Translations under genes and position numbers: made by a program
Assembly: GCA_018524725.1 (NCBI GenBank)
Contig: JAEUWP010000270.1
Location: 1 to 44,603, forward strand
DNA: 44,603 bases
Origin: Podaxis mareebaensis
Lineage: Eukaryota > Basidiomycota > Agaricomycetes > Agaricales > Agaricaceae
Direction: 5' to 3'
Shown here: piece by piece, positions 21,397-33,195 of the stretch
How positions within the stretch are numbered: the first letter of the stretch is position 1
How the letters are laid out: the number at the start of each line of letters is the position of its first letter
Notes under the pieces: model-generated
Seen by the model: the letters and a program-made list of their open reading frames with translations, nothing else
Databases searched by the model: none
Told to the model about the DNA's origin: nothing

Positions 21397-23682
21397 ATGC
21401 GCTGGCTTCTCCTACCATTGCTTTTTGCTGTTCATTCCACCATCGCCGATATTTTCGAGGATTTCTCCCAATTACCCTCGAAAACGTATGATTTCATAAT
21501 CGCAGGAGGTGGGAAGCCAGAATGCTCATATCTACTTCCAAGCTTATCTCGTTGCAGGAGGTACTGCCGGGCTTGTTGTGGCTAATAGGCTCAGCGAGGA
21601 TCCTGACATTAATGTTCTTGTAATCGAGGCTGGCCAATCGTACGTCAGGGCAGTTCATTTCCTGCGCTGACTGAAATGTCCGATTTGCAGTCACCAAGGA
21701 ATCCTCTCCCTCCAGGTACCTTGGCTCGCCTCCAGGTTGAGGATCGCCGGTGCTCCGTTTGATTGGAATACCTCGAGCACGCCACAGCCTGGCTTAAACG
21801 GGCGATCGATCATTTATGCTCGGGCTCGAGTGCTCGGCGGAAGTAGTTCTCATAGTGCGTGCGCTTGCCATGCTCCAGATGACTATCGTCCAGGTTTTGA
21901 CCTAGTGCGACAGACGGGATGATCTGGATCAGAGGATCGTCAGATGACTACGACAAGTGGGCTGAGGTAACCGGTGACAAAGGGTGGTCTTGGAAGGAGA
22001 TGTTACCTTACCTTAAGAAGGTACGTCTTAGCCATAATGAAATGTGACTTTTGTCGGGTTAACCTCTGTAGATTGAACGTTGGACTAAAGCCCCAGGACA
22101 TGGCTCCGAAGACGGTGACTTTGACCCCCACGTACACGGCTTCAAAGGACCCTTGGGTATTGGGCTCAACAATGTCCTGCAGCCCACAGACCCACTCGTA
22201 ATCCAAACCACTAAGGATCTCCCAGATGAGTTCCCCTTCATTGAAGACGCCAACGCTGGAAGGCCCATTGGCATAGGTAAACGCTGGCTTCCCTGCCATA
22301 ATGATACAACAAGCTCACGTCTCCGCCAGCGTGGACGCAATTCTCAATTGCTAATGGAACACGGACAAGCGCTGCAACGGCTTACCTGGACCCAGTACTT
22401 GACCGTCCTAATCTTTCTGTCCTTGTCGGAGCCTACGTCACACGGATTTTGCAAACGTCGAAAGGAAGCTTCAGGACAGTCGAGTTTGGACAGAACGAAA
22501 CAAGTGTGTCTGCTTTCATTTGCCTGAACTTGTACTCAGTGTGGCTGTAGGCACCCGTCATCAAATAACAGCCGATAAAGAGCTGATCCTTTCGGCTGGT
22601 GTCATTGGCACGCCTCAGATCCTCATGAATTCGGGCATTGGTGATCCTACAGAATTGCGGAAAGTTGGAATCAAGCCGATTTTCAGTCTGCCTAGCGTCG
22701 GAAAGAATTTTAGCACCGAACCTCAAATCCCATTTAGTTGGGTTGCTAATGAGACGATAGTCAAGTATGTCACCTTTTCTGTATGGGACCATGGAAGCTG
22801 ATCTTGTCTCCAGCTTGAATGCCAATATGACTGCATCAGACGAAGCACTACAGGAATGGGTAGATTCACGCACAGGTCCGATGACTGGAGGTGGCGAGAG
22901 CACCTCCGCGTATTTCCGATTGCCGGACGACTCGCTAGTCCTGGCTGACCATCCGGACCCATCTGCTGGTCCCAACACACCACACTTTGGCATCGGGATT
23001 AACGTAAGCCAAGAACTGAAAATCAAGCTGTCCTGTAAGTACTAATGCTGTGCCCGTAGGCAAATGGCTATTTCGCAATGACGCCCGATCCAACACTCTC
23101 TGTTCTGTTAGAGCTTTCTGAGCCTGCTTCACGCAAGTAGCTATTTGGTACTTATCTGTTCCTCTCCTTACCATTACGTAGGAGGATCTGTGGCGCTGAG
23201 GTCGACCGATCCTTTCGAGCTCCCTCTCGTTGACCTTGCCTTCTATTCAGCCCCAGTTGACATCGCGATAGTCAAGGAGGGGTTTAAGGTGGCTCAACGA
23301 TACGTGACTGCGCCAGCATGGAAGGATTTCACTCTCAATCGTATTGCTCCTCCCCCTGGCGTAGCAATCGACTCAAAAGACCTTGAACAGTACATCCGAA
23401 ACTCTACAAATACCGCTTCTCACGGAATCGGAACTTCTGCGATGTCTGCTCGAGGTTCTGCTCACGGTGTCGTTGATCCTGACTTGAGAGTTAAGGGTAT
23501 CTCAGGACTGCGTATCGTTGATGCAGGTGTTATTGTGAGTGCTTGCAGGATATGACATCGCAACGTGTGCTAACTGAGCATTTATTCAGCCTTTTAGTCC
23601 TTCGGCAAATACCCAGGCACCTGTATATGCAGTCGCTGAGCGTGCATCTGACTTGATCAAAAAAGCATGGAATTTAAAATGA
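21397..23682 (+). CDS. GMC oxidoreductase, aryl-alcohol-oxidase-like, secreted (first tandem copy)
   Basis: FAD-dependent oxidase or dehydrogenase of the glucose-methanol-choline family; aryl-alcohol oxidases use aromatic alcohols and O2 and give H2O2 outside the cell. Eleven exons: 21397-21508, 21558-21639, 21691-21854, 21914-22020, 22072-22276, 22330-22503, 22551-22764, 22814-23003, 23060-23132, 23182-23534, 23590-23682, joining in phase to 588 residues, the usual length. Signal peptide [20 protein letters not shown] motif [22 protein letters not shown] signatures [20 protein letters not shown] and [17 protein letters not shown]. Catalytic pair: His about 521 ([11 protein letters not shown]) and Asn about 565 ([19 protein letters not shown]), 44 residues apart as in aryl-alcohol oxidase, where the second residue is usually His. 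Intron 9 (23133-23181) is GC-AG with donor GCAAGT; only this choice keeps frame. Every exon is open, so the gene appears intact. Substrate cannot be read from sequence. Confidence 0.88.
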
Positions 23683-24071
23683 CCGCTAGTCTAGGGGTGT
23701 ACGATATACATAGTTGTCACTTGAACGAGAGCGTACCTGATTCCAAGTGCGAAACAAGCGCTACTGTATTGGCAGGTTCCCTATGACGTTACTCACCTGA
23801 CAGCGACTTGCCAGTAGAGTGTGCTAGCGTCTCACGCTTCCAGCGGAAGTCGCACGAGGTCCTTACGTCGCATTGGACGTCCCACTTCTCCGCACTTCTT
23901 TCCGCCCCAGAGGGAAGTGTATTGTTTGATCTCCCCACATTCTGTCGTCACTCTTGACAATCGGACATTCCTTCATTGCGATAATGGTGAACAGGAGGGA
24001 GGTCCGAAAGCGACTTGACAGTGGGCACCCAGTATCTTGCCCTTTTGTTGTTCGCTCCCTCATTGATACGT
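23683..24071. other. Intergenic spacer between the tandem GMC genes
   Basis: About 390 bp with no gene. Short open frames on both strands (23821-24148) run into exon 1 of the next gene and show no features. It should contain the terminator of the first gene and the promoter of the second; no clear TATA element is visible. Confidence 0.45.
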
Positions 24072-26406
24072 ATGATGGTGAACTTCAAGTTGCTGGGTGT
24101 GGCCATTTTCTCTGCCGTCCGCTTTTCCGCCTGCGTTGTCTTCTATAACAGCTCCGCTGAGCTGTCCTTTACGAACTATGATTTCATAATCGCTGGTGGT
24201 ATGTATTCATCTTCAGAATCCTCCTTTGTGCTGAAAAGAATCACTCGCCAGGTGGAACTGCTGGTCTCGTTGTCGCACGTCGTCTCACTGAAGATCCCAA
24301 AATCAAAGTTCTCGTCGTGGAAGCGGGTGGCTCGTGCGTTTCCCTCCGCTCTGGCTTATCGAGAATGTCACAAATGCACTTTTCTTCCCAACAGTCATAG
24401 AGGGGTTCTCGATCTTCAAATCCCTTTCCTTGCAGCCTCAAGACTTCTACCACAAGGGTCTCCATTTGCGTGGAACACGACAAGTACAGCCCAGTCAGGA
24501 CTCAACGGCCGATCTGTCTACTACTCAAGAGGGCAAGTTCTTGGGGGCAGTAGCTCGCATAGTACGCGTCGAATCGTGAGCATCTAGTGTAACAAACAAG
24601 GCTGAATCTTCCTTACTAGATGGTATGATTTGGATACGCGGGTCATCTGACGACTATGACGGCTGGGCCAAAATTACAGGGGATGATGGGTGGTCATGGG
24701 ACTCAATGTTACCATACATGAAGAAGGTGAGTTCAATCTATGTTCTCATAATTCGTATTCTGACCGCGCACAGCTCGAACGCTGGACCCACCCCAATCAA
24801 AATCCCGCCTCCGATCAAGGAAAATTCGACCCTCGCTTCCACGGATTTAAAGGCCCACTTGGTATCAGTAATTCTGGGCTATCCCAAATCACCGACCCAT
24901 TGGTTCTCCAGACCTCGAAGGACTTGAGAGACGAGTTTCCGTTTATCGGTGACGCGAATACTGGACGACCAATTGGTGTTTGTACGTTAAGCCTTGTTAT
25001 TCGTTTTGATTTAGTCAATCAGCGAACAATGTTCTGTCAGCGTGGCTGCAGTCCACCATTGCCAACGGTACACGCACAAGTTCTGCGACCGCTTACCTTG
25101 ACCCTATACTGGATCGCCCGAATCTTGATGTCCTTTTACATACCCATGTAACCAGAATTCTGGAAACGACCAACGGGGAATTCAGGACATTAGAAATGGC
25201 TGAGAACTTAACCAGCAAGTGCCACGATGCCCTATATTATCCTATACTAAACTCGTGTCCTAGCCCCGCGTCAAACCATAACAGCCTCGAAGGAGGTCAT
25301 CCTGTCCGCCGGTGTCATCGGCACACCCCAAATCCTCCTCAATTCCGGAATTGGGGATTCGAATCAATTACGAGAGCTGGGTATTGAGCTCAAACACCAT
25401 ATATCGAGCGTTGGCAAGAACTTCAGTGTTGAGCCAATGCTTTTCTACAGCTGGAGGGCGAACGCGACGGTAATGAAGTACGTACCGAAAACTCAAATTT
25501 CCTCGCCTAAACGCCTCACATGATGAATATAGTCCGAATGCGAATCGGACTTTATTCGACGAGGCGCTCGCTGAATGGCAACAGAACAGGACGGGAATCT
25601 TCTCGGCTTCAGCTGTTAATATGATCACCTATGTCAGGCTTCCGAAAGATTCTCCTGCTTTGGTCGGAGGAATCGATCCATCTGCAGGTCACAACACTCC
25701 TCATTTCTTCATTGTAACGAGCGTAAGCGTCCCTTCTTCCCACATACACCTGATAGCGCCCGTTGATGACGTCCCATAAAGACGAATGGTGCCTTTGGCG
25801 CGGACACTGGTGCAACTCTCGCCGTGATCTCGGAACTTTCGCAGCCAACTTCACGTGAGTGTAATTATTTGTGAAAGGTTTCAGGCACTGATATCTACGT
25901 ACCTCACAGGTGGTTCTGTATCGTTAAAATCCACTAATCCTTTCGAGGAACCTCTCCTCGACCTCGGTCTTTTCCAAACCGCTTCAGACATTTCAATTAC
26001 CGTAGAGTCGTTCAAAAGCGCTCAACGGCTTGTGACAGCACCAGCGTGGAAGGAGTTCACCCTAGACCGGCTTGCCCCTCCACCCGAAATCCAGACGGAC
26101 GAAGAACTCGCACAGTTCATCCGGGATACAAGTGCTGTCACATCTCACGGAGTCGGCACCGCAGCCATGTCGTCCAAGAGGTCCACATGGGGCGTAGTGG
26201 ATCCAGACCTGAGGGTCAAAGGCATATCAGGACTTCGCATCGTTGATGCCTCTGTTATAGTAAGTAATACTATTGATTTTGGAATGGGCTGATACGAGAA
26301 TGCGATGCAGCCATTCAGCCCTGCTGCGAATACACAAGCTCCTGTATATGCGGTAGCCGAAAGAGCGTCAGATTTGATCAAGAAGTGCTGGGACATCAGA
26401 GCCTGA
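24072..26406 (+). CDS. GMC oxidoreductase, aryl-alcohol-oxidase-like, secreted (second tandem copy)
   Basis: Tandem paralogue of the preceding gene, same strand, same ten intron positions. Exons: 24072-24198, 24252-24333, 24395-24561, 24620-24726, 24774-24981, 25041-25214, 25264-25477, 25533-25722, 25782-25854, 25910-26259, 26311-26406, giving 595 residues in frame. Exons 2, 4, 6, 7, 8 and 9 have exactly the lengths of the first copy (82, 107, 174, 214, 190, 73). N-terminal hydrophobic signal MMVNFKLLGVAIFSAVRFSA. FAD motif [19 protein letters not shown]; signatures [20 protein letters not shown] and [17 protein letters not shown]. Catalytic pair His about 527 (VTSHGVGTAAM) and Asn about 571 ([19 protein letters not shown]). 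Here intron 6 (25215-25263) has a GC donor (GCAAGT), while intron 9, which is GC in the first copy, has GTGAGT. The gene looks intact. Probable extracellular H2O2-forming or quinone-reducing enzyme. Confidence 0.88.
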
Positions 26407-26474
26407 CGAGGACCATCCCCTGTGGTTTTTTACTAATGAACAGGTCCCTGTCATAGTTTTGCAATGAAAGCATC

Positions 26475-27157
26475 TTATCTGTATCTCATTAATGATCTCG
26501 ATGACCCCTGTAAACAAATTTGACACATGACAGGCTTTAAGAAGAAATCTCGCAGTATCAAGAAAGTGAAAAAGATGTGCTCCAGTCTCCAGTGCGGTTG
26601 TATTGGTATCAGCAGACCGTAAACATTTAAGTATGTTGCTCCTTGGCCCCCATAGCCACTAGTCGTGGACTAGGTTGAGGCAGCAATGAATGCGAGATAA
26701 AGTTCAATTTGATGTACGCAAACCTGCAAACTGGTTGGATATTCCAGTAACATAGTCGCTGTCAAGTGAGGGCACAAAGTTCGCAGAAGGTCTGTCACCC
26801 ATTGTGGCGCGAAAGAGGTCCTAAGCATTTCCATCGTTCGCTAACAACTATAAATATGCCTATCCGTATGTTTTAAGAGTGACATACATCAAATATAGCC
26901 GACACAGCTCCAACGAGTTCTCCCCAAATTGTTACCTTCCTAGCTTCTATAAGGGTCATGAGGTCAAGCAGCGTACATGCTTACTTTCCATCTCCTCCGA
27001 AGTGTCCCATACAACGTTGTAACCAGCGAAGAGCGGCGTGCTACCGGCATGGATTGTGGATAGTACATACTGGCGATATTAACTGGGACTAAAGGCAGCA
27101 TACAGTCACCTCTGTCTTACCTATACCTGTCATAACCCATACTCTGCGATAACCCAT
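26475..27157 (-). CDS. Unrecognised spliced gene between the GMC genes and the oxidase remnant
   Basis: No family recognised. Minus-strand exons 27069-26985, 26946-26888, 26840-26724 and 26669-26475 join in phase with good splice ends: donors GTAAGC, GTATGT, GTTTGC; all acceptors AG. The protein contains IHAGSTPLFAGYNVVWD, ARKVTIWGELVGAVSAIFD, MEMLRTSFAPQWVTDLLRTL and CPHLTATMLLEYPTSLQ, then STTSGYGGQGATYLNVYG and a less convincing tail to TAA at 26475-26477. Intron 1 as drawn is only 38 bp. The start is uncertain: an ATG at 27157 followed by a 40-bp intron fits phase but is weak, so the gene may be 5'-truncated. The amino-acid texture and phase agreement over three introns argue for a real gene, perhaps a remnant. 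The gene is convergent with the second GMC gene and divergent from the oxidase fragment. Confidence 0.45.
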
Positions 27158-27202
27158 AGGATTTCCATAGGATGAAAGAACTTCGCAGGGATTTGTAAGC
27201 AA

Positions 27203-28276
27203 AAACCCATACTAATCCATCGGGACTCATTCAGTTATGGTGAAGTTGGACCCCGTACTGACCCTCGCCTGGTGGTCGATCTTAGGCGAGTACATTGTAC
27301 TGTATGTGGCTCAGGCCTAATAGCGCCTTAGATACTTCGGCTTGCCAACGGGCATGCAACAAAACCGGCTCTTGTTTGAAGGGGACATCGGTGATATGTA
27401 TGGGATGCCCCAGCCCACCTTTGAGTACATGGTCACTTCGCAACACGCTCTCGAAGCCACAAATATGATGAATGAGTTCGTCCTCTCTTTATATTCTAAC
27501 ATAGCTGATGTGTTGTTTGTCAGGATGACCAATGTAGCAAACGCACTCGGGGGATACCACCCTGGTCTGTTTCAACTGCGTTTCCCTAGCAAACTGTCAC
27601 TCACATTTCGAAGACTCAAATCCGCAGTTCATGACCTCTGGTCTTGCCCTTCACCTTGGTGGCACTGCGTGCCTCGGCCACGAGTGAGTGGTTTCCTCTT
27701 TCTTCCGTTTCCACTAGTGCATCCACTCACTTCGCGTGCTTTCGCAGTGGTGGTAAAGAGTCGATCGCTGATTATACTTCTCGCGTCTGGCAGCTCACAA
27801 ATCTCTACATCAGTGGTAATGGCGTCATCCCGAACCCATTTGCTGCGAACCCGATGTTGGCATCCATGTGCCTCGCCATCCGTTCTGCATACTTTATCTA
27901 CAATCGCATTGTGAATCATGGCAATCCTCCGGATCCGTCGAGCCCCGCCCCATCAGAATGGGTGAACTGGGCGACTGACAAAACGGATCCCAACTATCCC
28001 GATCACAGGATGCTTCGCGAGCTACAGCACTACGCTGGGCAACCTCTCTGGTGTGCATTGGTGGTTGAGTTTGGATGCGTTGTGAAATGTTACTCAAGTT
28101 TTGCGCGATGTTCGATGCTTGCCGGAAGGATGAAGGAAAGGAAAAATAAGAAGAAAGGTCTAGTGTTGTGTACTATATGTATCTCAGAGGCATGGCATAT
28201 TGTTCGTATCTCAGATTCGCTTCTATATACATGTATTCCATGGTGGTTGAATAAAGCCTTATGCGCTGAGGCCTAA
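27203..28276 (+). pseudogene. Pyranose-2-oxidase-like GMC gene, C-terminal part only
   Basis: Pyranose 2-oxidases oxidise sugars at C2 with FAD and release H2O2 in wood-decay fungi. Six phase-consistent exons: to 27285, 27332-27475, 27524-27564, 27614-27683 and 27748 to TAA at 28274-28276, the first beginning near 27203. Hallmarks in order: IHRDSFSYGEVGPRTDPR, LVVDLRYFG, DMYGMPQPTFEY, NALGGYHP, QFMTSGLALHLGGT with the catalytic-type His, VWQLTNLYISGNGVI with the paired Asn, and FAANPMLASMCLAIRS. This matches the C-terminal third of the family (about 200 of ~620 residues). The FAD-binding N-terminal half is not found upstream, where a minus-strand gene begins instead. The first intron (27286-27331) needs a GC donor (GCGAGT). 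The tail after about 28040 is long and unlike the family, so the true stop may differ. Probably a truncated relic that decayed little; assembly error is an alternative. Confidence 0.65.
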
Positions 28277-30860
28277 TCCATACTGCCATGAAGGGAGATT
28301 CAGATACACATCATATGCCTTCTTGGCGCGTGTGCTGGTGCAATGAACATCCTCGTAACAGCCTGATCAATGGCAGCTATTTTCCCCAACTACGCTACAC
28401 GTAGAATCTCCCGGGCATTATTGAGTATTGCAGACTGACAGGTTTAAGTTACCAACATGAGATGCCGAATGCGTCTCTTCAAGGTGTGGTTATCACGGTT
28501 GTCACGTGGTGCCTTCACCAAAATTGGCAAAGGCCCACCAGAACGAAAAATGCCCACTGCCGATGACATACCACTAGACCAATTCCGAGGAGAGGACCCT
28601 GAGGAGGGCGAGGACCAACCATGACTCACCCACTGGACACAACACTTATTTTCTCAAACTAACCCCATCTCTATGTTATTCACAAAATTTACCCATGATT
28701 CTATGACTCTTTGATTCTTTGACTATGACAATTCACAGTAACAACACGACGCATTTACATCAGTATAACCAGTAGATTTCTCACTTCAACCGGACTACTC
28801 CACACACCACCTCAGAACCCCATATATTTACTTAGATACCACCCTGCCGAGGGGCGTAGTTACCTAAGGTAGCATTCATGTGCAAACCAGGTTATCACCT
28901 GACCTGTGACCCAGTGTGACCTTAAGTGCACACCACTAATTGGTAATCTCACATCGGCATATTGATGTGTCATGCGAGAGAATAAAGCATGTGAGTGACC
29001 ACAAATAAGTACAATACTATATAGAATCACTTCAGTAACAAATCTGGTGACATTTCATGAAGGATAGAGTCAGGAATAGTCCAATGACCCCTATATTTTC
29101 GTACTGCCCAGGCTGCCTGGTGAGCATTCAGTTGTTTTGAATAGGCATCTGTAAATCACAAGGCATGGATTGCAAACCTAGAGTAAATTTGACTCAGAAA
29201 CTGTGCACAGCTAGATTTCATGGACTTACCTTCTCATTGACTCGAGGGGGATATTACCTAGACACTGATGACATTTCTCTCAATTCATCAGTTTCCGTTT
29301 TTCTCATTTGTTCGAGGCCTTGAATGAATTATCTTTGAATTGTTTGAGATTTCTAAGCCTAAGAGGCTTTTGTGGCGTCTTGAAGGGGTTGTGTTGAATG
29401 CTTAATGAGTGCATCGATGTGTTTTGATGCCTAAAATATGACTAAATTGCAATCTCTGCCATAATGCAGGCAGTTTTTGCAAAAACAGCTCTGAGGGATT
29501 TCTCATTTTGGATGTATCTATTAACCCTTGGGCAGCTTTTTGCACCAGATGCTCTCAAAAAAGTGTAGATTCCATTTTTTCATACAACCTGATTTTGTCA
29601 TGCTTGTACCACGTGATCACATCATGTGCACATGAATGCTACCTTAGTACATGCCCACTGCGTCTTAGCAGTTAGTTTGCTTGTAGTGGTATAGAAATGC
29701 AGAATACAACAACAACAACAATGGTTGTCACATGCACATTTGTGTTGTTATGTGGTCATGTTGAAGCCAGACACTGCTGGAGCACGACTATATAAGACAA
29801 GGAGATATTCTGTATTTACATGTCAAAATATCAACAAATACTATCTCCAAAACAAATATCTTGAATATCATATCCCTTAATATTCGAGAGATATCATGCA
29901 TATCATTTGGATATAAAAAGCTGAGGAAGCCAACATATTACCTGAATCTATTTGTGTTAAAGATATTTATTGTATCTACTGGTTATATTAATGGCTCATA
30001 TCAGAATTATCACTGAGTTACATATGGTGCAAATAATAGATAAAATATCCTGTTGGGAGATACACAGAACAATATGTTGGTTATTATAGAAAATATACAG
30101 GAATGAGATATTATACATAGCATGTATTATATATAGAATGCCAAGATATTGTGATATATATTCTACATGTTACAGTGTACAATATTCTTCATGTGCTGCA
30201 TGCATTTGCAGTGGACAATCAGAGTGCGATTCAGGTGTGATTCAGTCTGTCCAACAATGAGCCCCAGCTACAGGAAAAGTGAAGTCCAAGAAAAGCAGAG
30301 TCCAAGCAAAGCAGTCCAAGAAAAGTGAAGGCCAACATCCTACACATCTACATTCAGATCTAATGAGTATTTGAACTTCTCATTGAAATCAAAATTCATC
30401 CAAGCTTTGGATGGTTTCCACAATGGTCTTTGCCTTTCATTTGGCAGCAGTGGGAAATGAATCATTGAGAAAAGGTGGTTGTTGTTATCAAATATTCTCA
30501 TCATGGAATGGAGATGTGGTGCTGAGTGTGAAATGTGAGTAGTGAACTAATGAGTGGTGTCAAAATATAGTGTTTTACAATGTGGGAATTACTTACACCA
30601 GTGCAAATTTTAGATGTCCACAAGTACCTTGCCTTCTTTTTCTCCTCATGAGTGGCTTCCAGCACTCTTGAATGGTGAGTGTGAGGGTATTAGTGTACTC
30701 AGTTGTGAGGTGGTTTTTAGGAATGCCCTTGAGAGTATAGAGAGTAAGGCAGAGCATTTTTGTGTCAGTTGGAAGGAAGCAAGGAGAGGAGAGATCTGCC
30801 ACTCACACCATACAAATTGCTGACAAAGCAATGGCTGTTCTCATGCTCTCATTCTCTGCC
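28277..30860. other. Long AT-rich, CpG-poor stretch without a supported gene
   Basis: After 28640 composition changes abruptly to AT-rich and CpG-poor. I see a (CAA)n run near 29704-29721, a TATATAAG box near 29790, dense AATATC/GATAT runs at 29830-30180, and short direct repeats of GTCCAAGAAAAG at 30280-30330. A 56-codon frame at 28457-28624 (+) and small frames at 30593-30831 have no recognisable features. The TATA-like box and flanks could be a decayed LTR, but no paired copy is seen. Confidence 0.4.
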
Positions 30861-30879
30861 TCACCCCAGTTTTCTTGAG

Positions 30880-32260
30880 ATCCTCTCTTCATAGTCAGTG
30901 CCCAGACATATTCCTGTAAGTATTGAGTAGATAGTGACAGTGTCTACAGAGTGGCATTGATCATGCTCATATGTTGTCCATGAAGGACACCACTTGTAGA
31001 GGAGCAGAATACATACCTTGAAACAATCAAATTCATCCTCCTGCTTCTGAATGTCCAACCCAAGGATCATCCCTCTGTTGACTCCATCCTTTGTGAGACA
31101 TTCATTGTCGATTGACAGGACCACCTTTTAAAACACTGTGATTAGGGTGAAGGCCACTTGTAGAGAATGATGAAACCCAGTATATGTTCTGCTCGTAAAC
31201 CTTCTGGGGTGGTGAAAAAGGAAGTCAGAGCTGTGGTGCTTCTGACAATCAATAATAACCTTCTTGCCTCTGTAGATGAACTGGTCACATCTTTCTTCTG
31301 GGAAGTATTCCTCTGTGAGGAAATGATGGCTGTGGTTGTAATGCTTGCAGGCAGTGTCCTTGTGTTACTGTGGAATGTGGTCTGCAATGTCTTGCTGCAA
31401 AAAAATGAGTAAGATGATCATAAACAGGCAAAAATGCAACAAACCCTAACATCCTTCATCTTGCCCATCAACATGGTTTCAGGATGCATTGTTGTATTGT
31501 TTCTGTATAAAGTAACAGTCAGCTAAATTGGAAGATTTGTACCATCACAGAAAGAATGGCAAGGAGGAAGGGCCTTATGAATATGATGAAACAGAAAGAA
31601 TGACAGTGGTATCTCATACATGATGTATCATAACTTACTATCAAATGTCCAAATGGACCTTGGATTACCACCCTCAAGGAGTGAACACATTGTGACACCT
31701 GGGGCCATGAGCCTCAAGGGAGAATTAAACTCCTAAAAAATCAAGTCAAGGATGCACCTCCTTGTCTCTGCTGCTGTCCTCTAGGCTGTTGCCCTGTTGT
31801 ACCTTGCCTGGATGCCTCAGACCTGTTCATACCCCCCATTGCCAATGAGGAAAATGGCATTGTGTCAAACAATGTTCCCACTCCTAAAGCCAGTTGGCAG
31901 TGGCAGCATGTTCAGTACCCCAGTACCCAACCCACCACATATTAAATGGATTCACTGCTCCACCACCTGTAACCTGTGGCCTCAGACCAACACCTAACCT
32001 TGAAGCCATCCCTGTTGCTCTGGGTAAACTTGTAATACCCCTATTTTCTGCTGCTGCTTGTTCAATGCATCAAATTCTGATATCCTGAATGATAATGAAC
32101 CAAGTTCACCAGCACTTGTACTGGGCCCAATGGTGGTTGTGCTTGACATCTTAGTGCTGGCAGCTCTGGAACTGGTAGTGGCAGGTGTCTGAGGGAGTTG
32201 TTGACAAAGTGTCTGGTTTGGGAGCATTGGGTGATGATGAGAACATCAGTATGCAAATGT
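30880..32260 (-). pseudogene. Decayed multi-exon gene, family not recognised
   Basis: Several protein-like minus-strand pieces lie in order. A Ser/Thr-rich segment at about 32210-31994 (TPATTSSRAASTKMSSTTT, then GELGSLSFRISEFDALNKQQ). A weak LGVGLRPQVTGGGAVNPFN segment near 31990-31930. SLILPLRLMAPGVTMCSLLE near 31700. At 31345-31145, HYNHSHHFLTEEYFPEERC, QFIYRGKKVIIDCQKHH and DFLFHHPRRFTSRTYTGF. At 31118-31053, IDNECLTKDGVNRGMILGLD. Frame changes and stops separate them and no complete exon set was found. The composition and TGA/CpG decay match the neighbouring transposon genes. I do not assign a function. Confidence 0.4.
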
Positions 32261-33195
32261 GTTTGCCCACAGTTTGTACCTGCTACTGGACTGGAGAACA
32301 CCTCAAGGTCTTCACCCTCCAGAACCCCTCATTCATTACCCATCTATTTACATTGGGGGCCCTTAACATTGTATGCCAGGACTCCACTGAAGTGCTCCTT
32401 TGACAAGATAGCAGGTAGTATTGAAAAAAAATATAACAAAACAAACAAAACAGAAAAGATATGTGCATGTAAAACAAGGGGTTAGACTCAACATTGCAAA
32501 CGAGAATGCCTAGATGTGACCAACATGCTCCTCTAGTACCTCCTTTGACCATTTCTCAAGATGTTTCATTACCCATCTGGTATCACTGAACCCCCATAAC
32601 TTGGCTTGCCAGTCCATCATGTTGAGAGGTGATTGCAAATTATTGGTGACATTTGGATTCAAAATGGATGCATTACACTTGGTCCACATCAGCTCATTGT
32701 GTGGCATCTAGTGTCCAAAGTCCTCCCCACTTTCTTCAAATGTCCATGGCAATGGATACCATGACAATTTCATAGTTTGCAAGCCAGTTCCTGTTGAAAC
32801 ATTTATTAGAATTTAAAAGTCAATATAGATCCATTCATACTCACCTGTAAAGGTCCTATAGACTCCACTAAGTATCTCAAATTTGTCATTGGTCAGGTTG
32901 TCATCTACATAGGCCACCCCGTTGCTGTCCTTTGCAATGAACATATGATCTGGGCTGCTGTGGATGCCCCATGGCCCTCGAACTGCTTCAGCAGGGCTCA
33001 TGTAACCCACAGCCACCTGCCAAGCATATCCACCTTGGAGTAAAGCTGCATGAGAGTAACAGAGAGAAAGGATGGATTGACATTGTTTTTGATAGACTTT
33101 ATGATCCTTTCTATCAAAAATATGGCCTGAAAGTTGCATTGGTACAACTGATGCAACAGGTTTTTCACTTGGAGCATTCCCCAGAGTGTTAGGTT

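Noticed and set aside
26145..26396. Antisense frames within the GMC exons
   Set aside because: Shadows of the spliced GMC genes; the sense frames carry the family motifs.
28457..28624. 56-codon plus-strand frame with a basic start and acidic end
   Set aside because: No recognisable motif, no splice context, and an antisense frame of similar length. It could be the end of a retroelement gene, but nothing supports this.
29690..29830. Possible solo LTR with a TATA box
   Set aside because: No matching second copy, no primer-binding site or clear TG...CA ends with target duplication.
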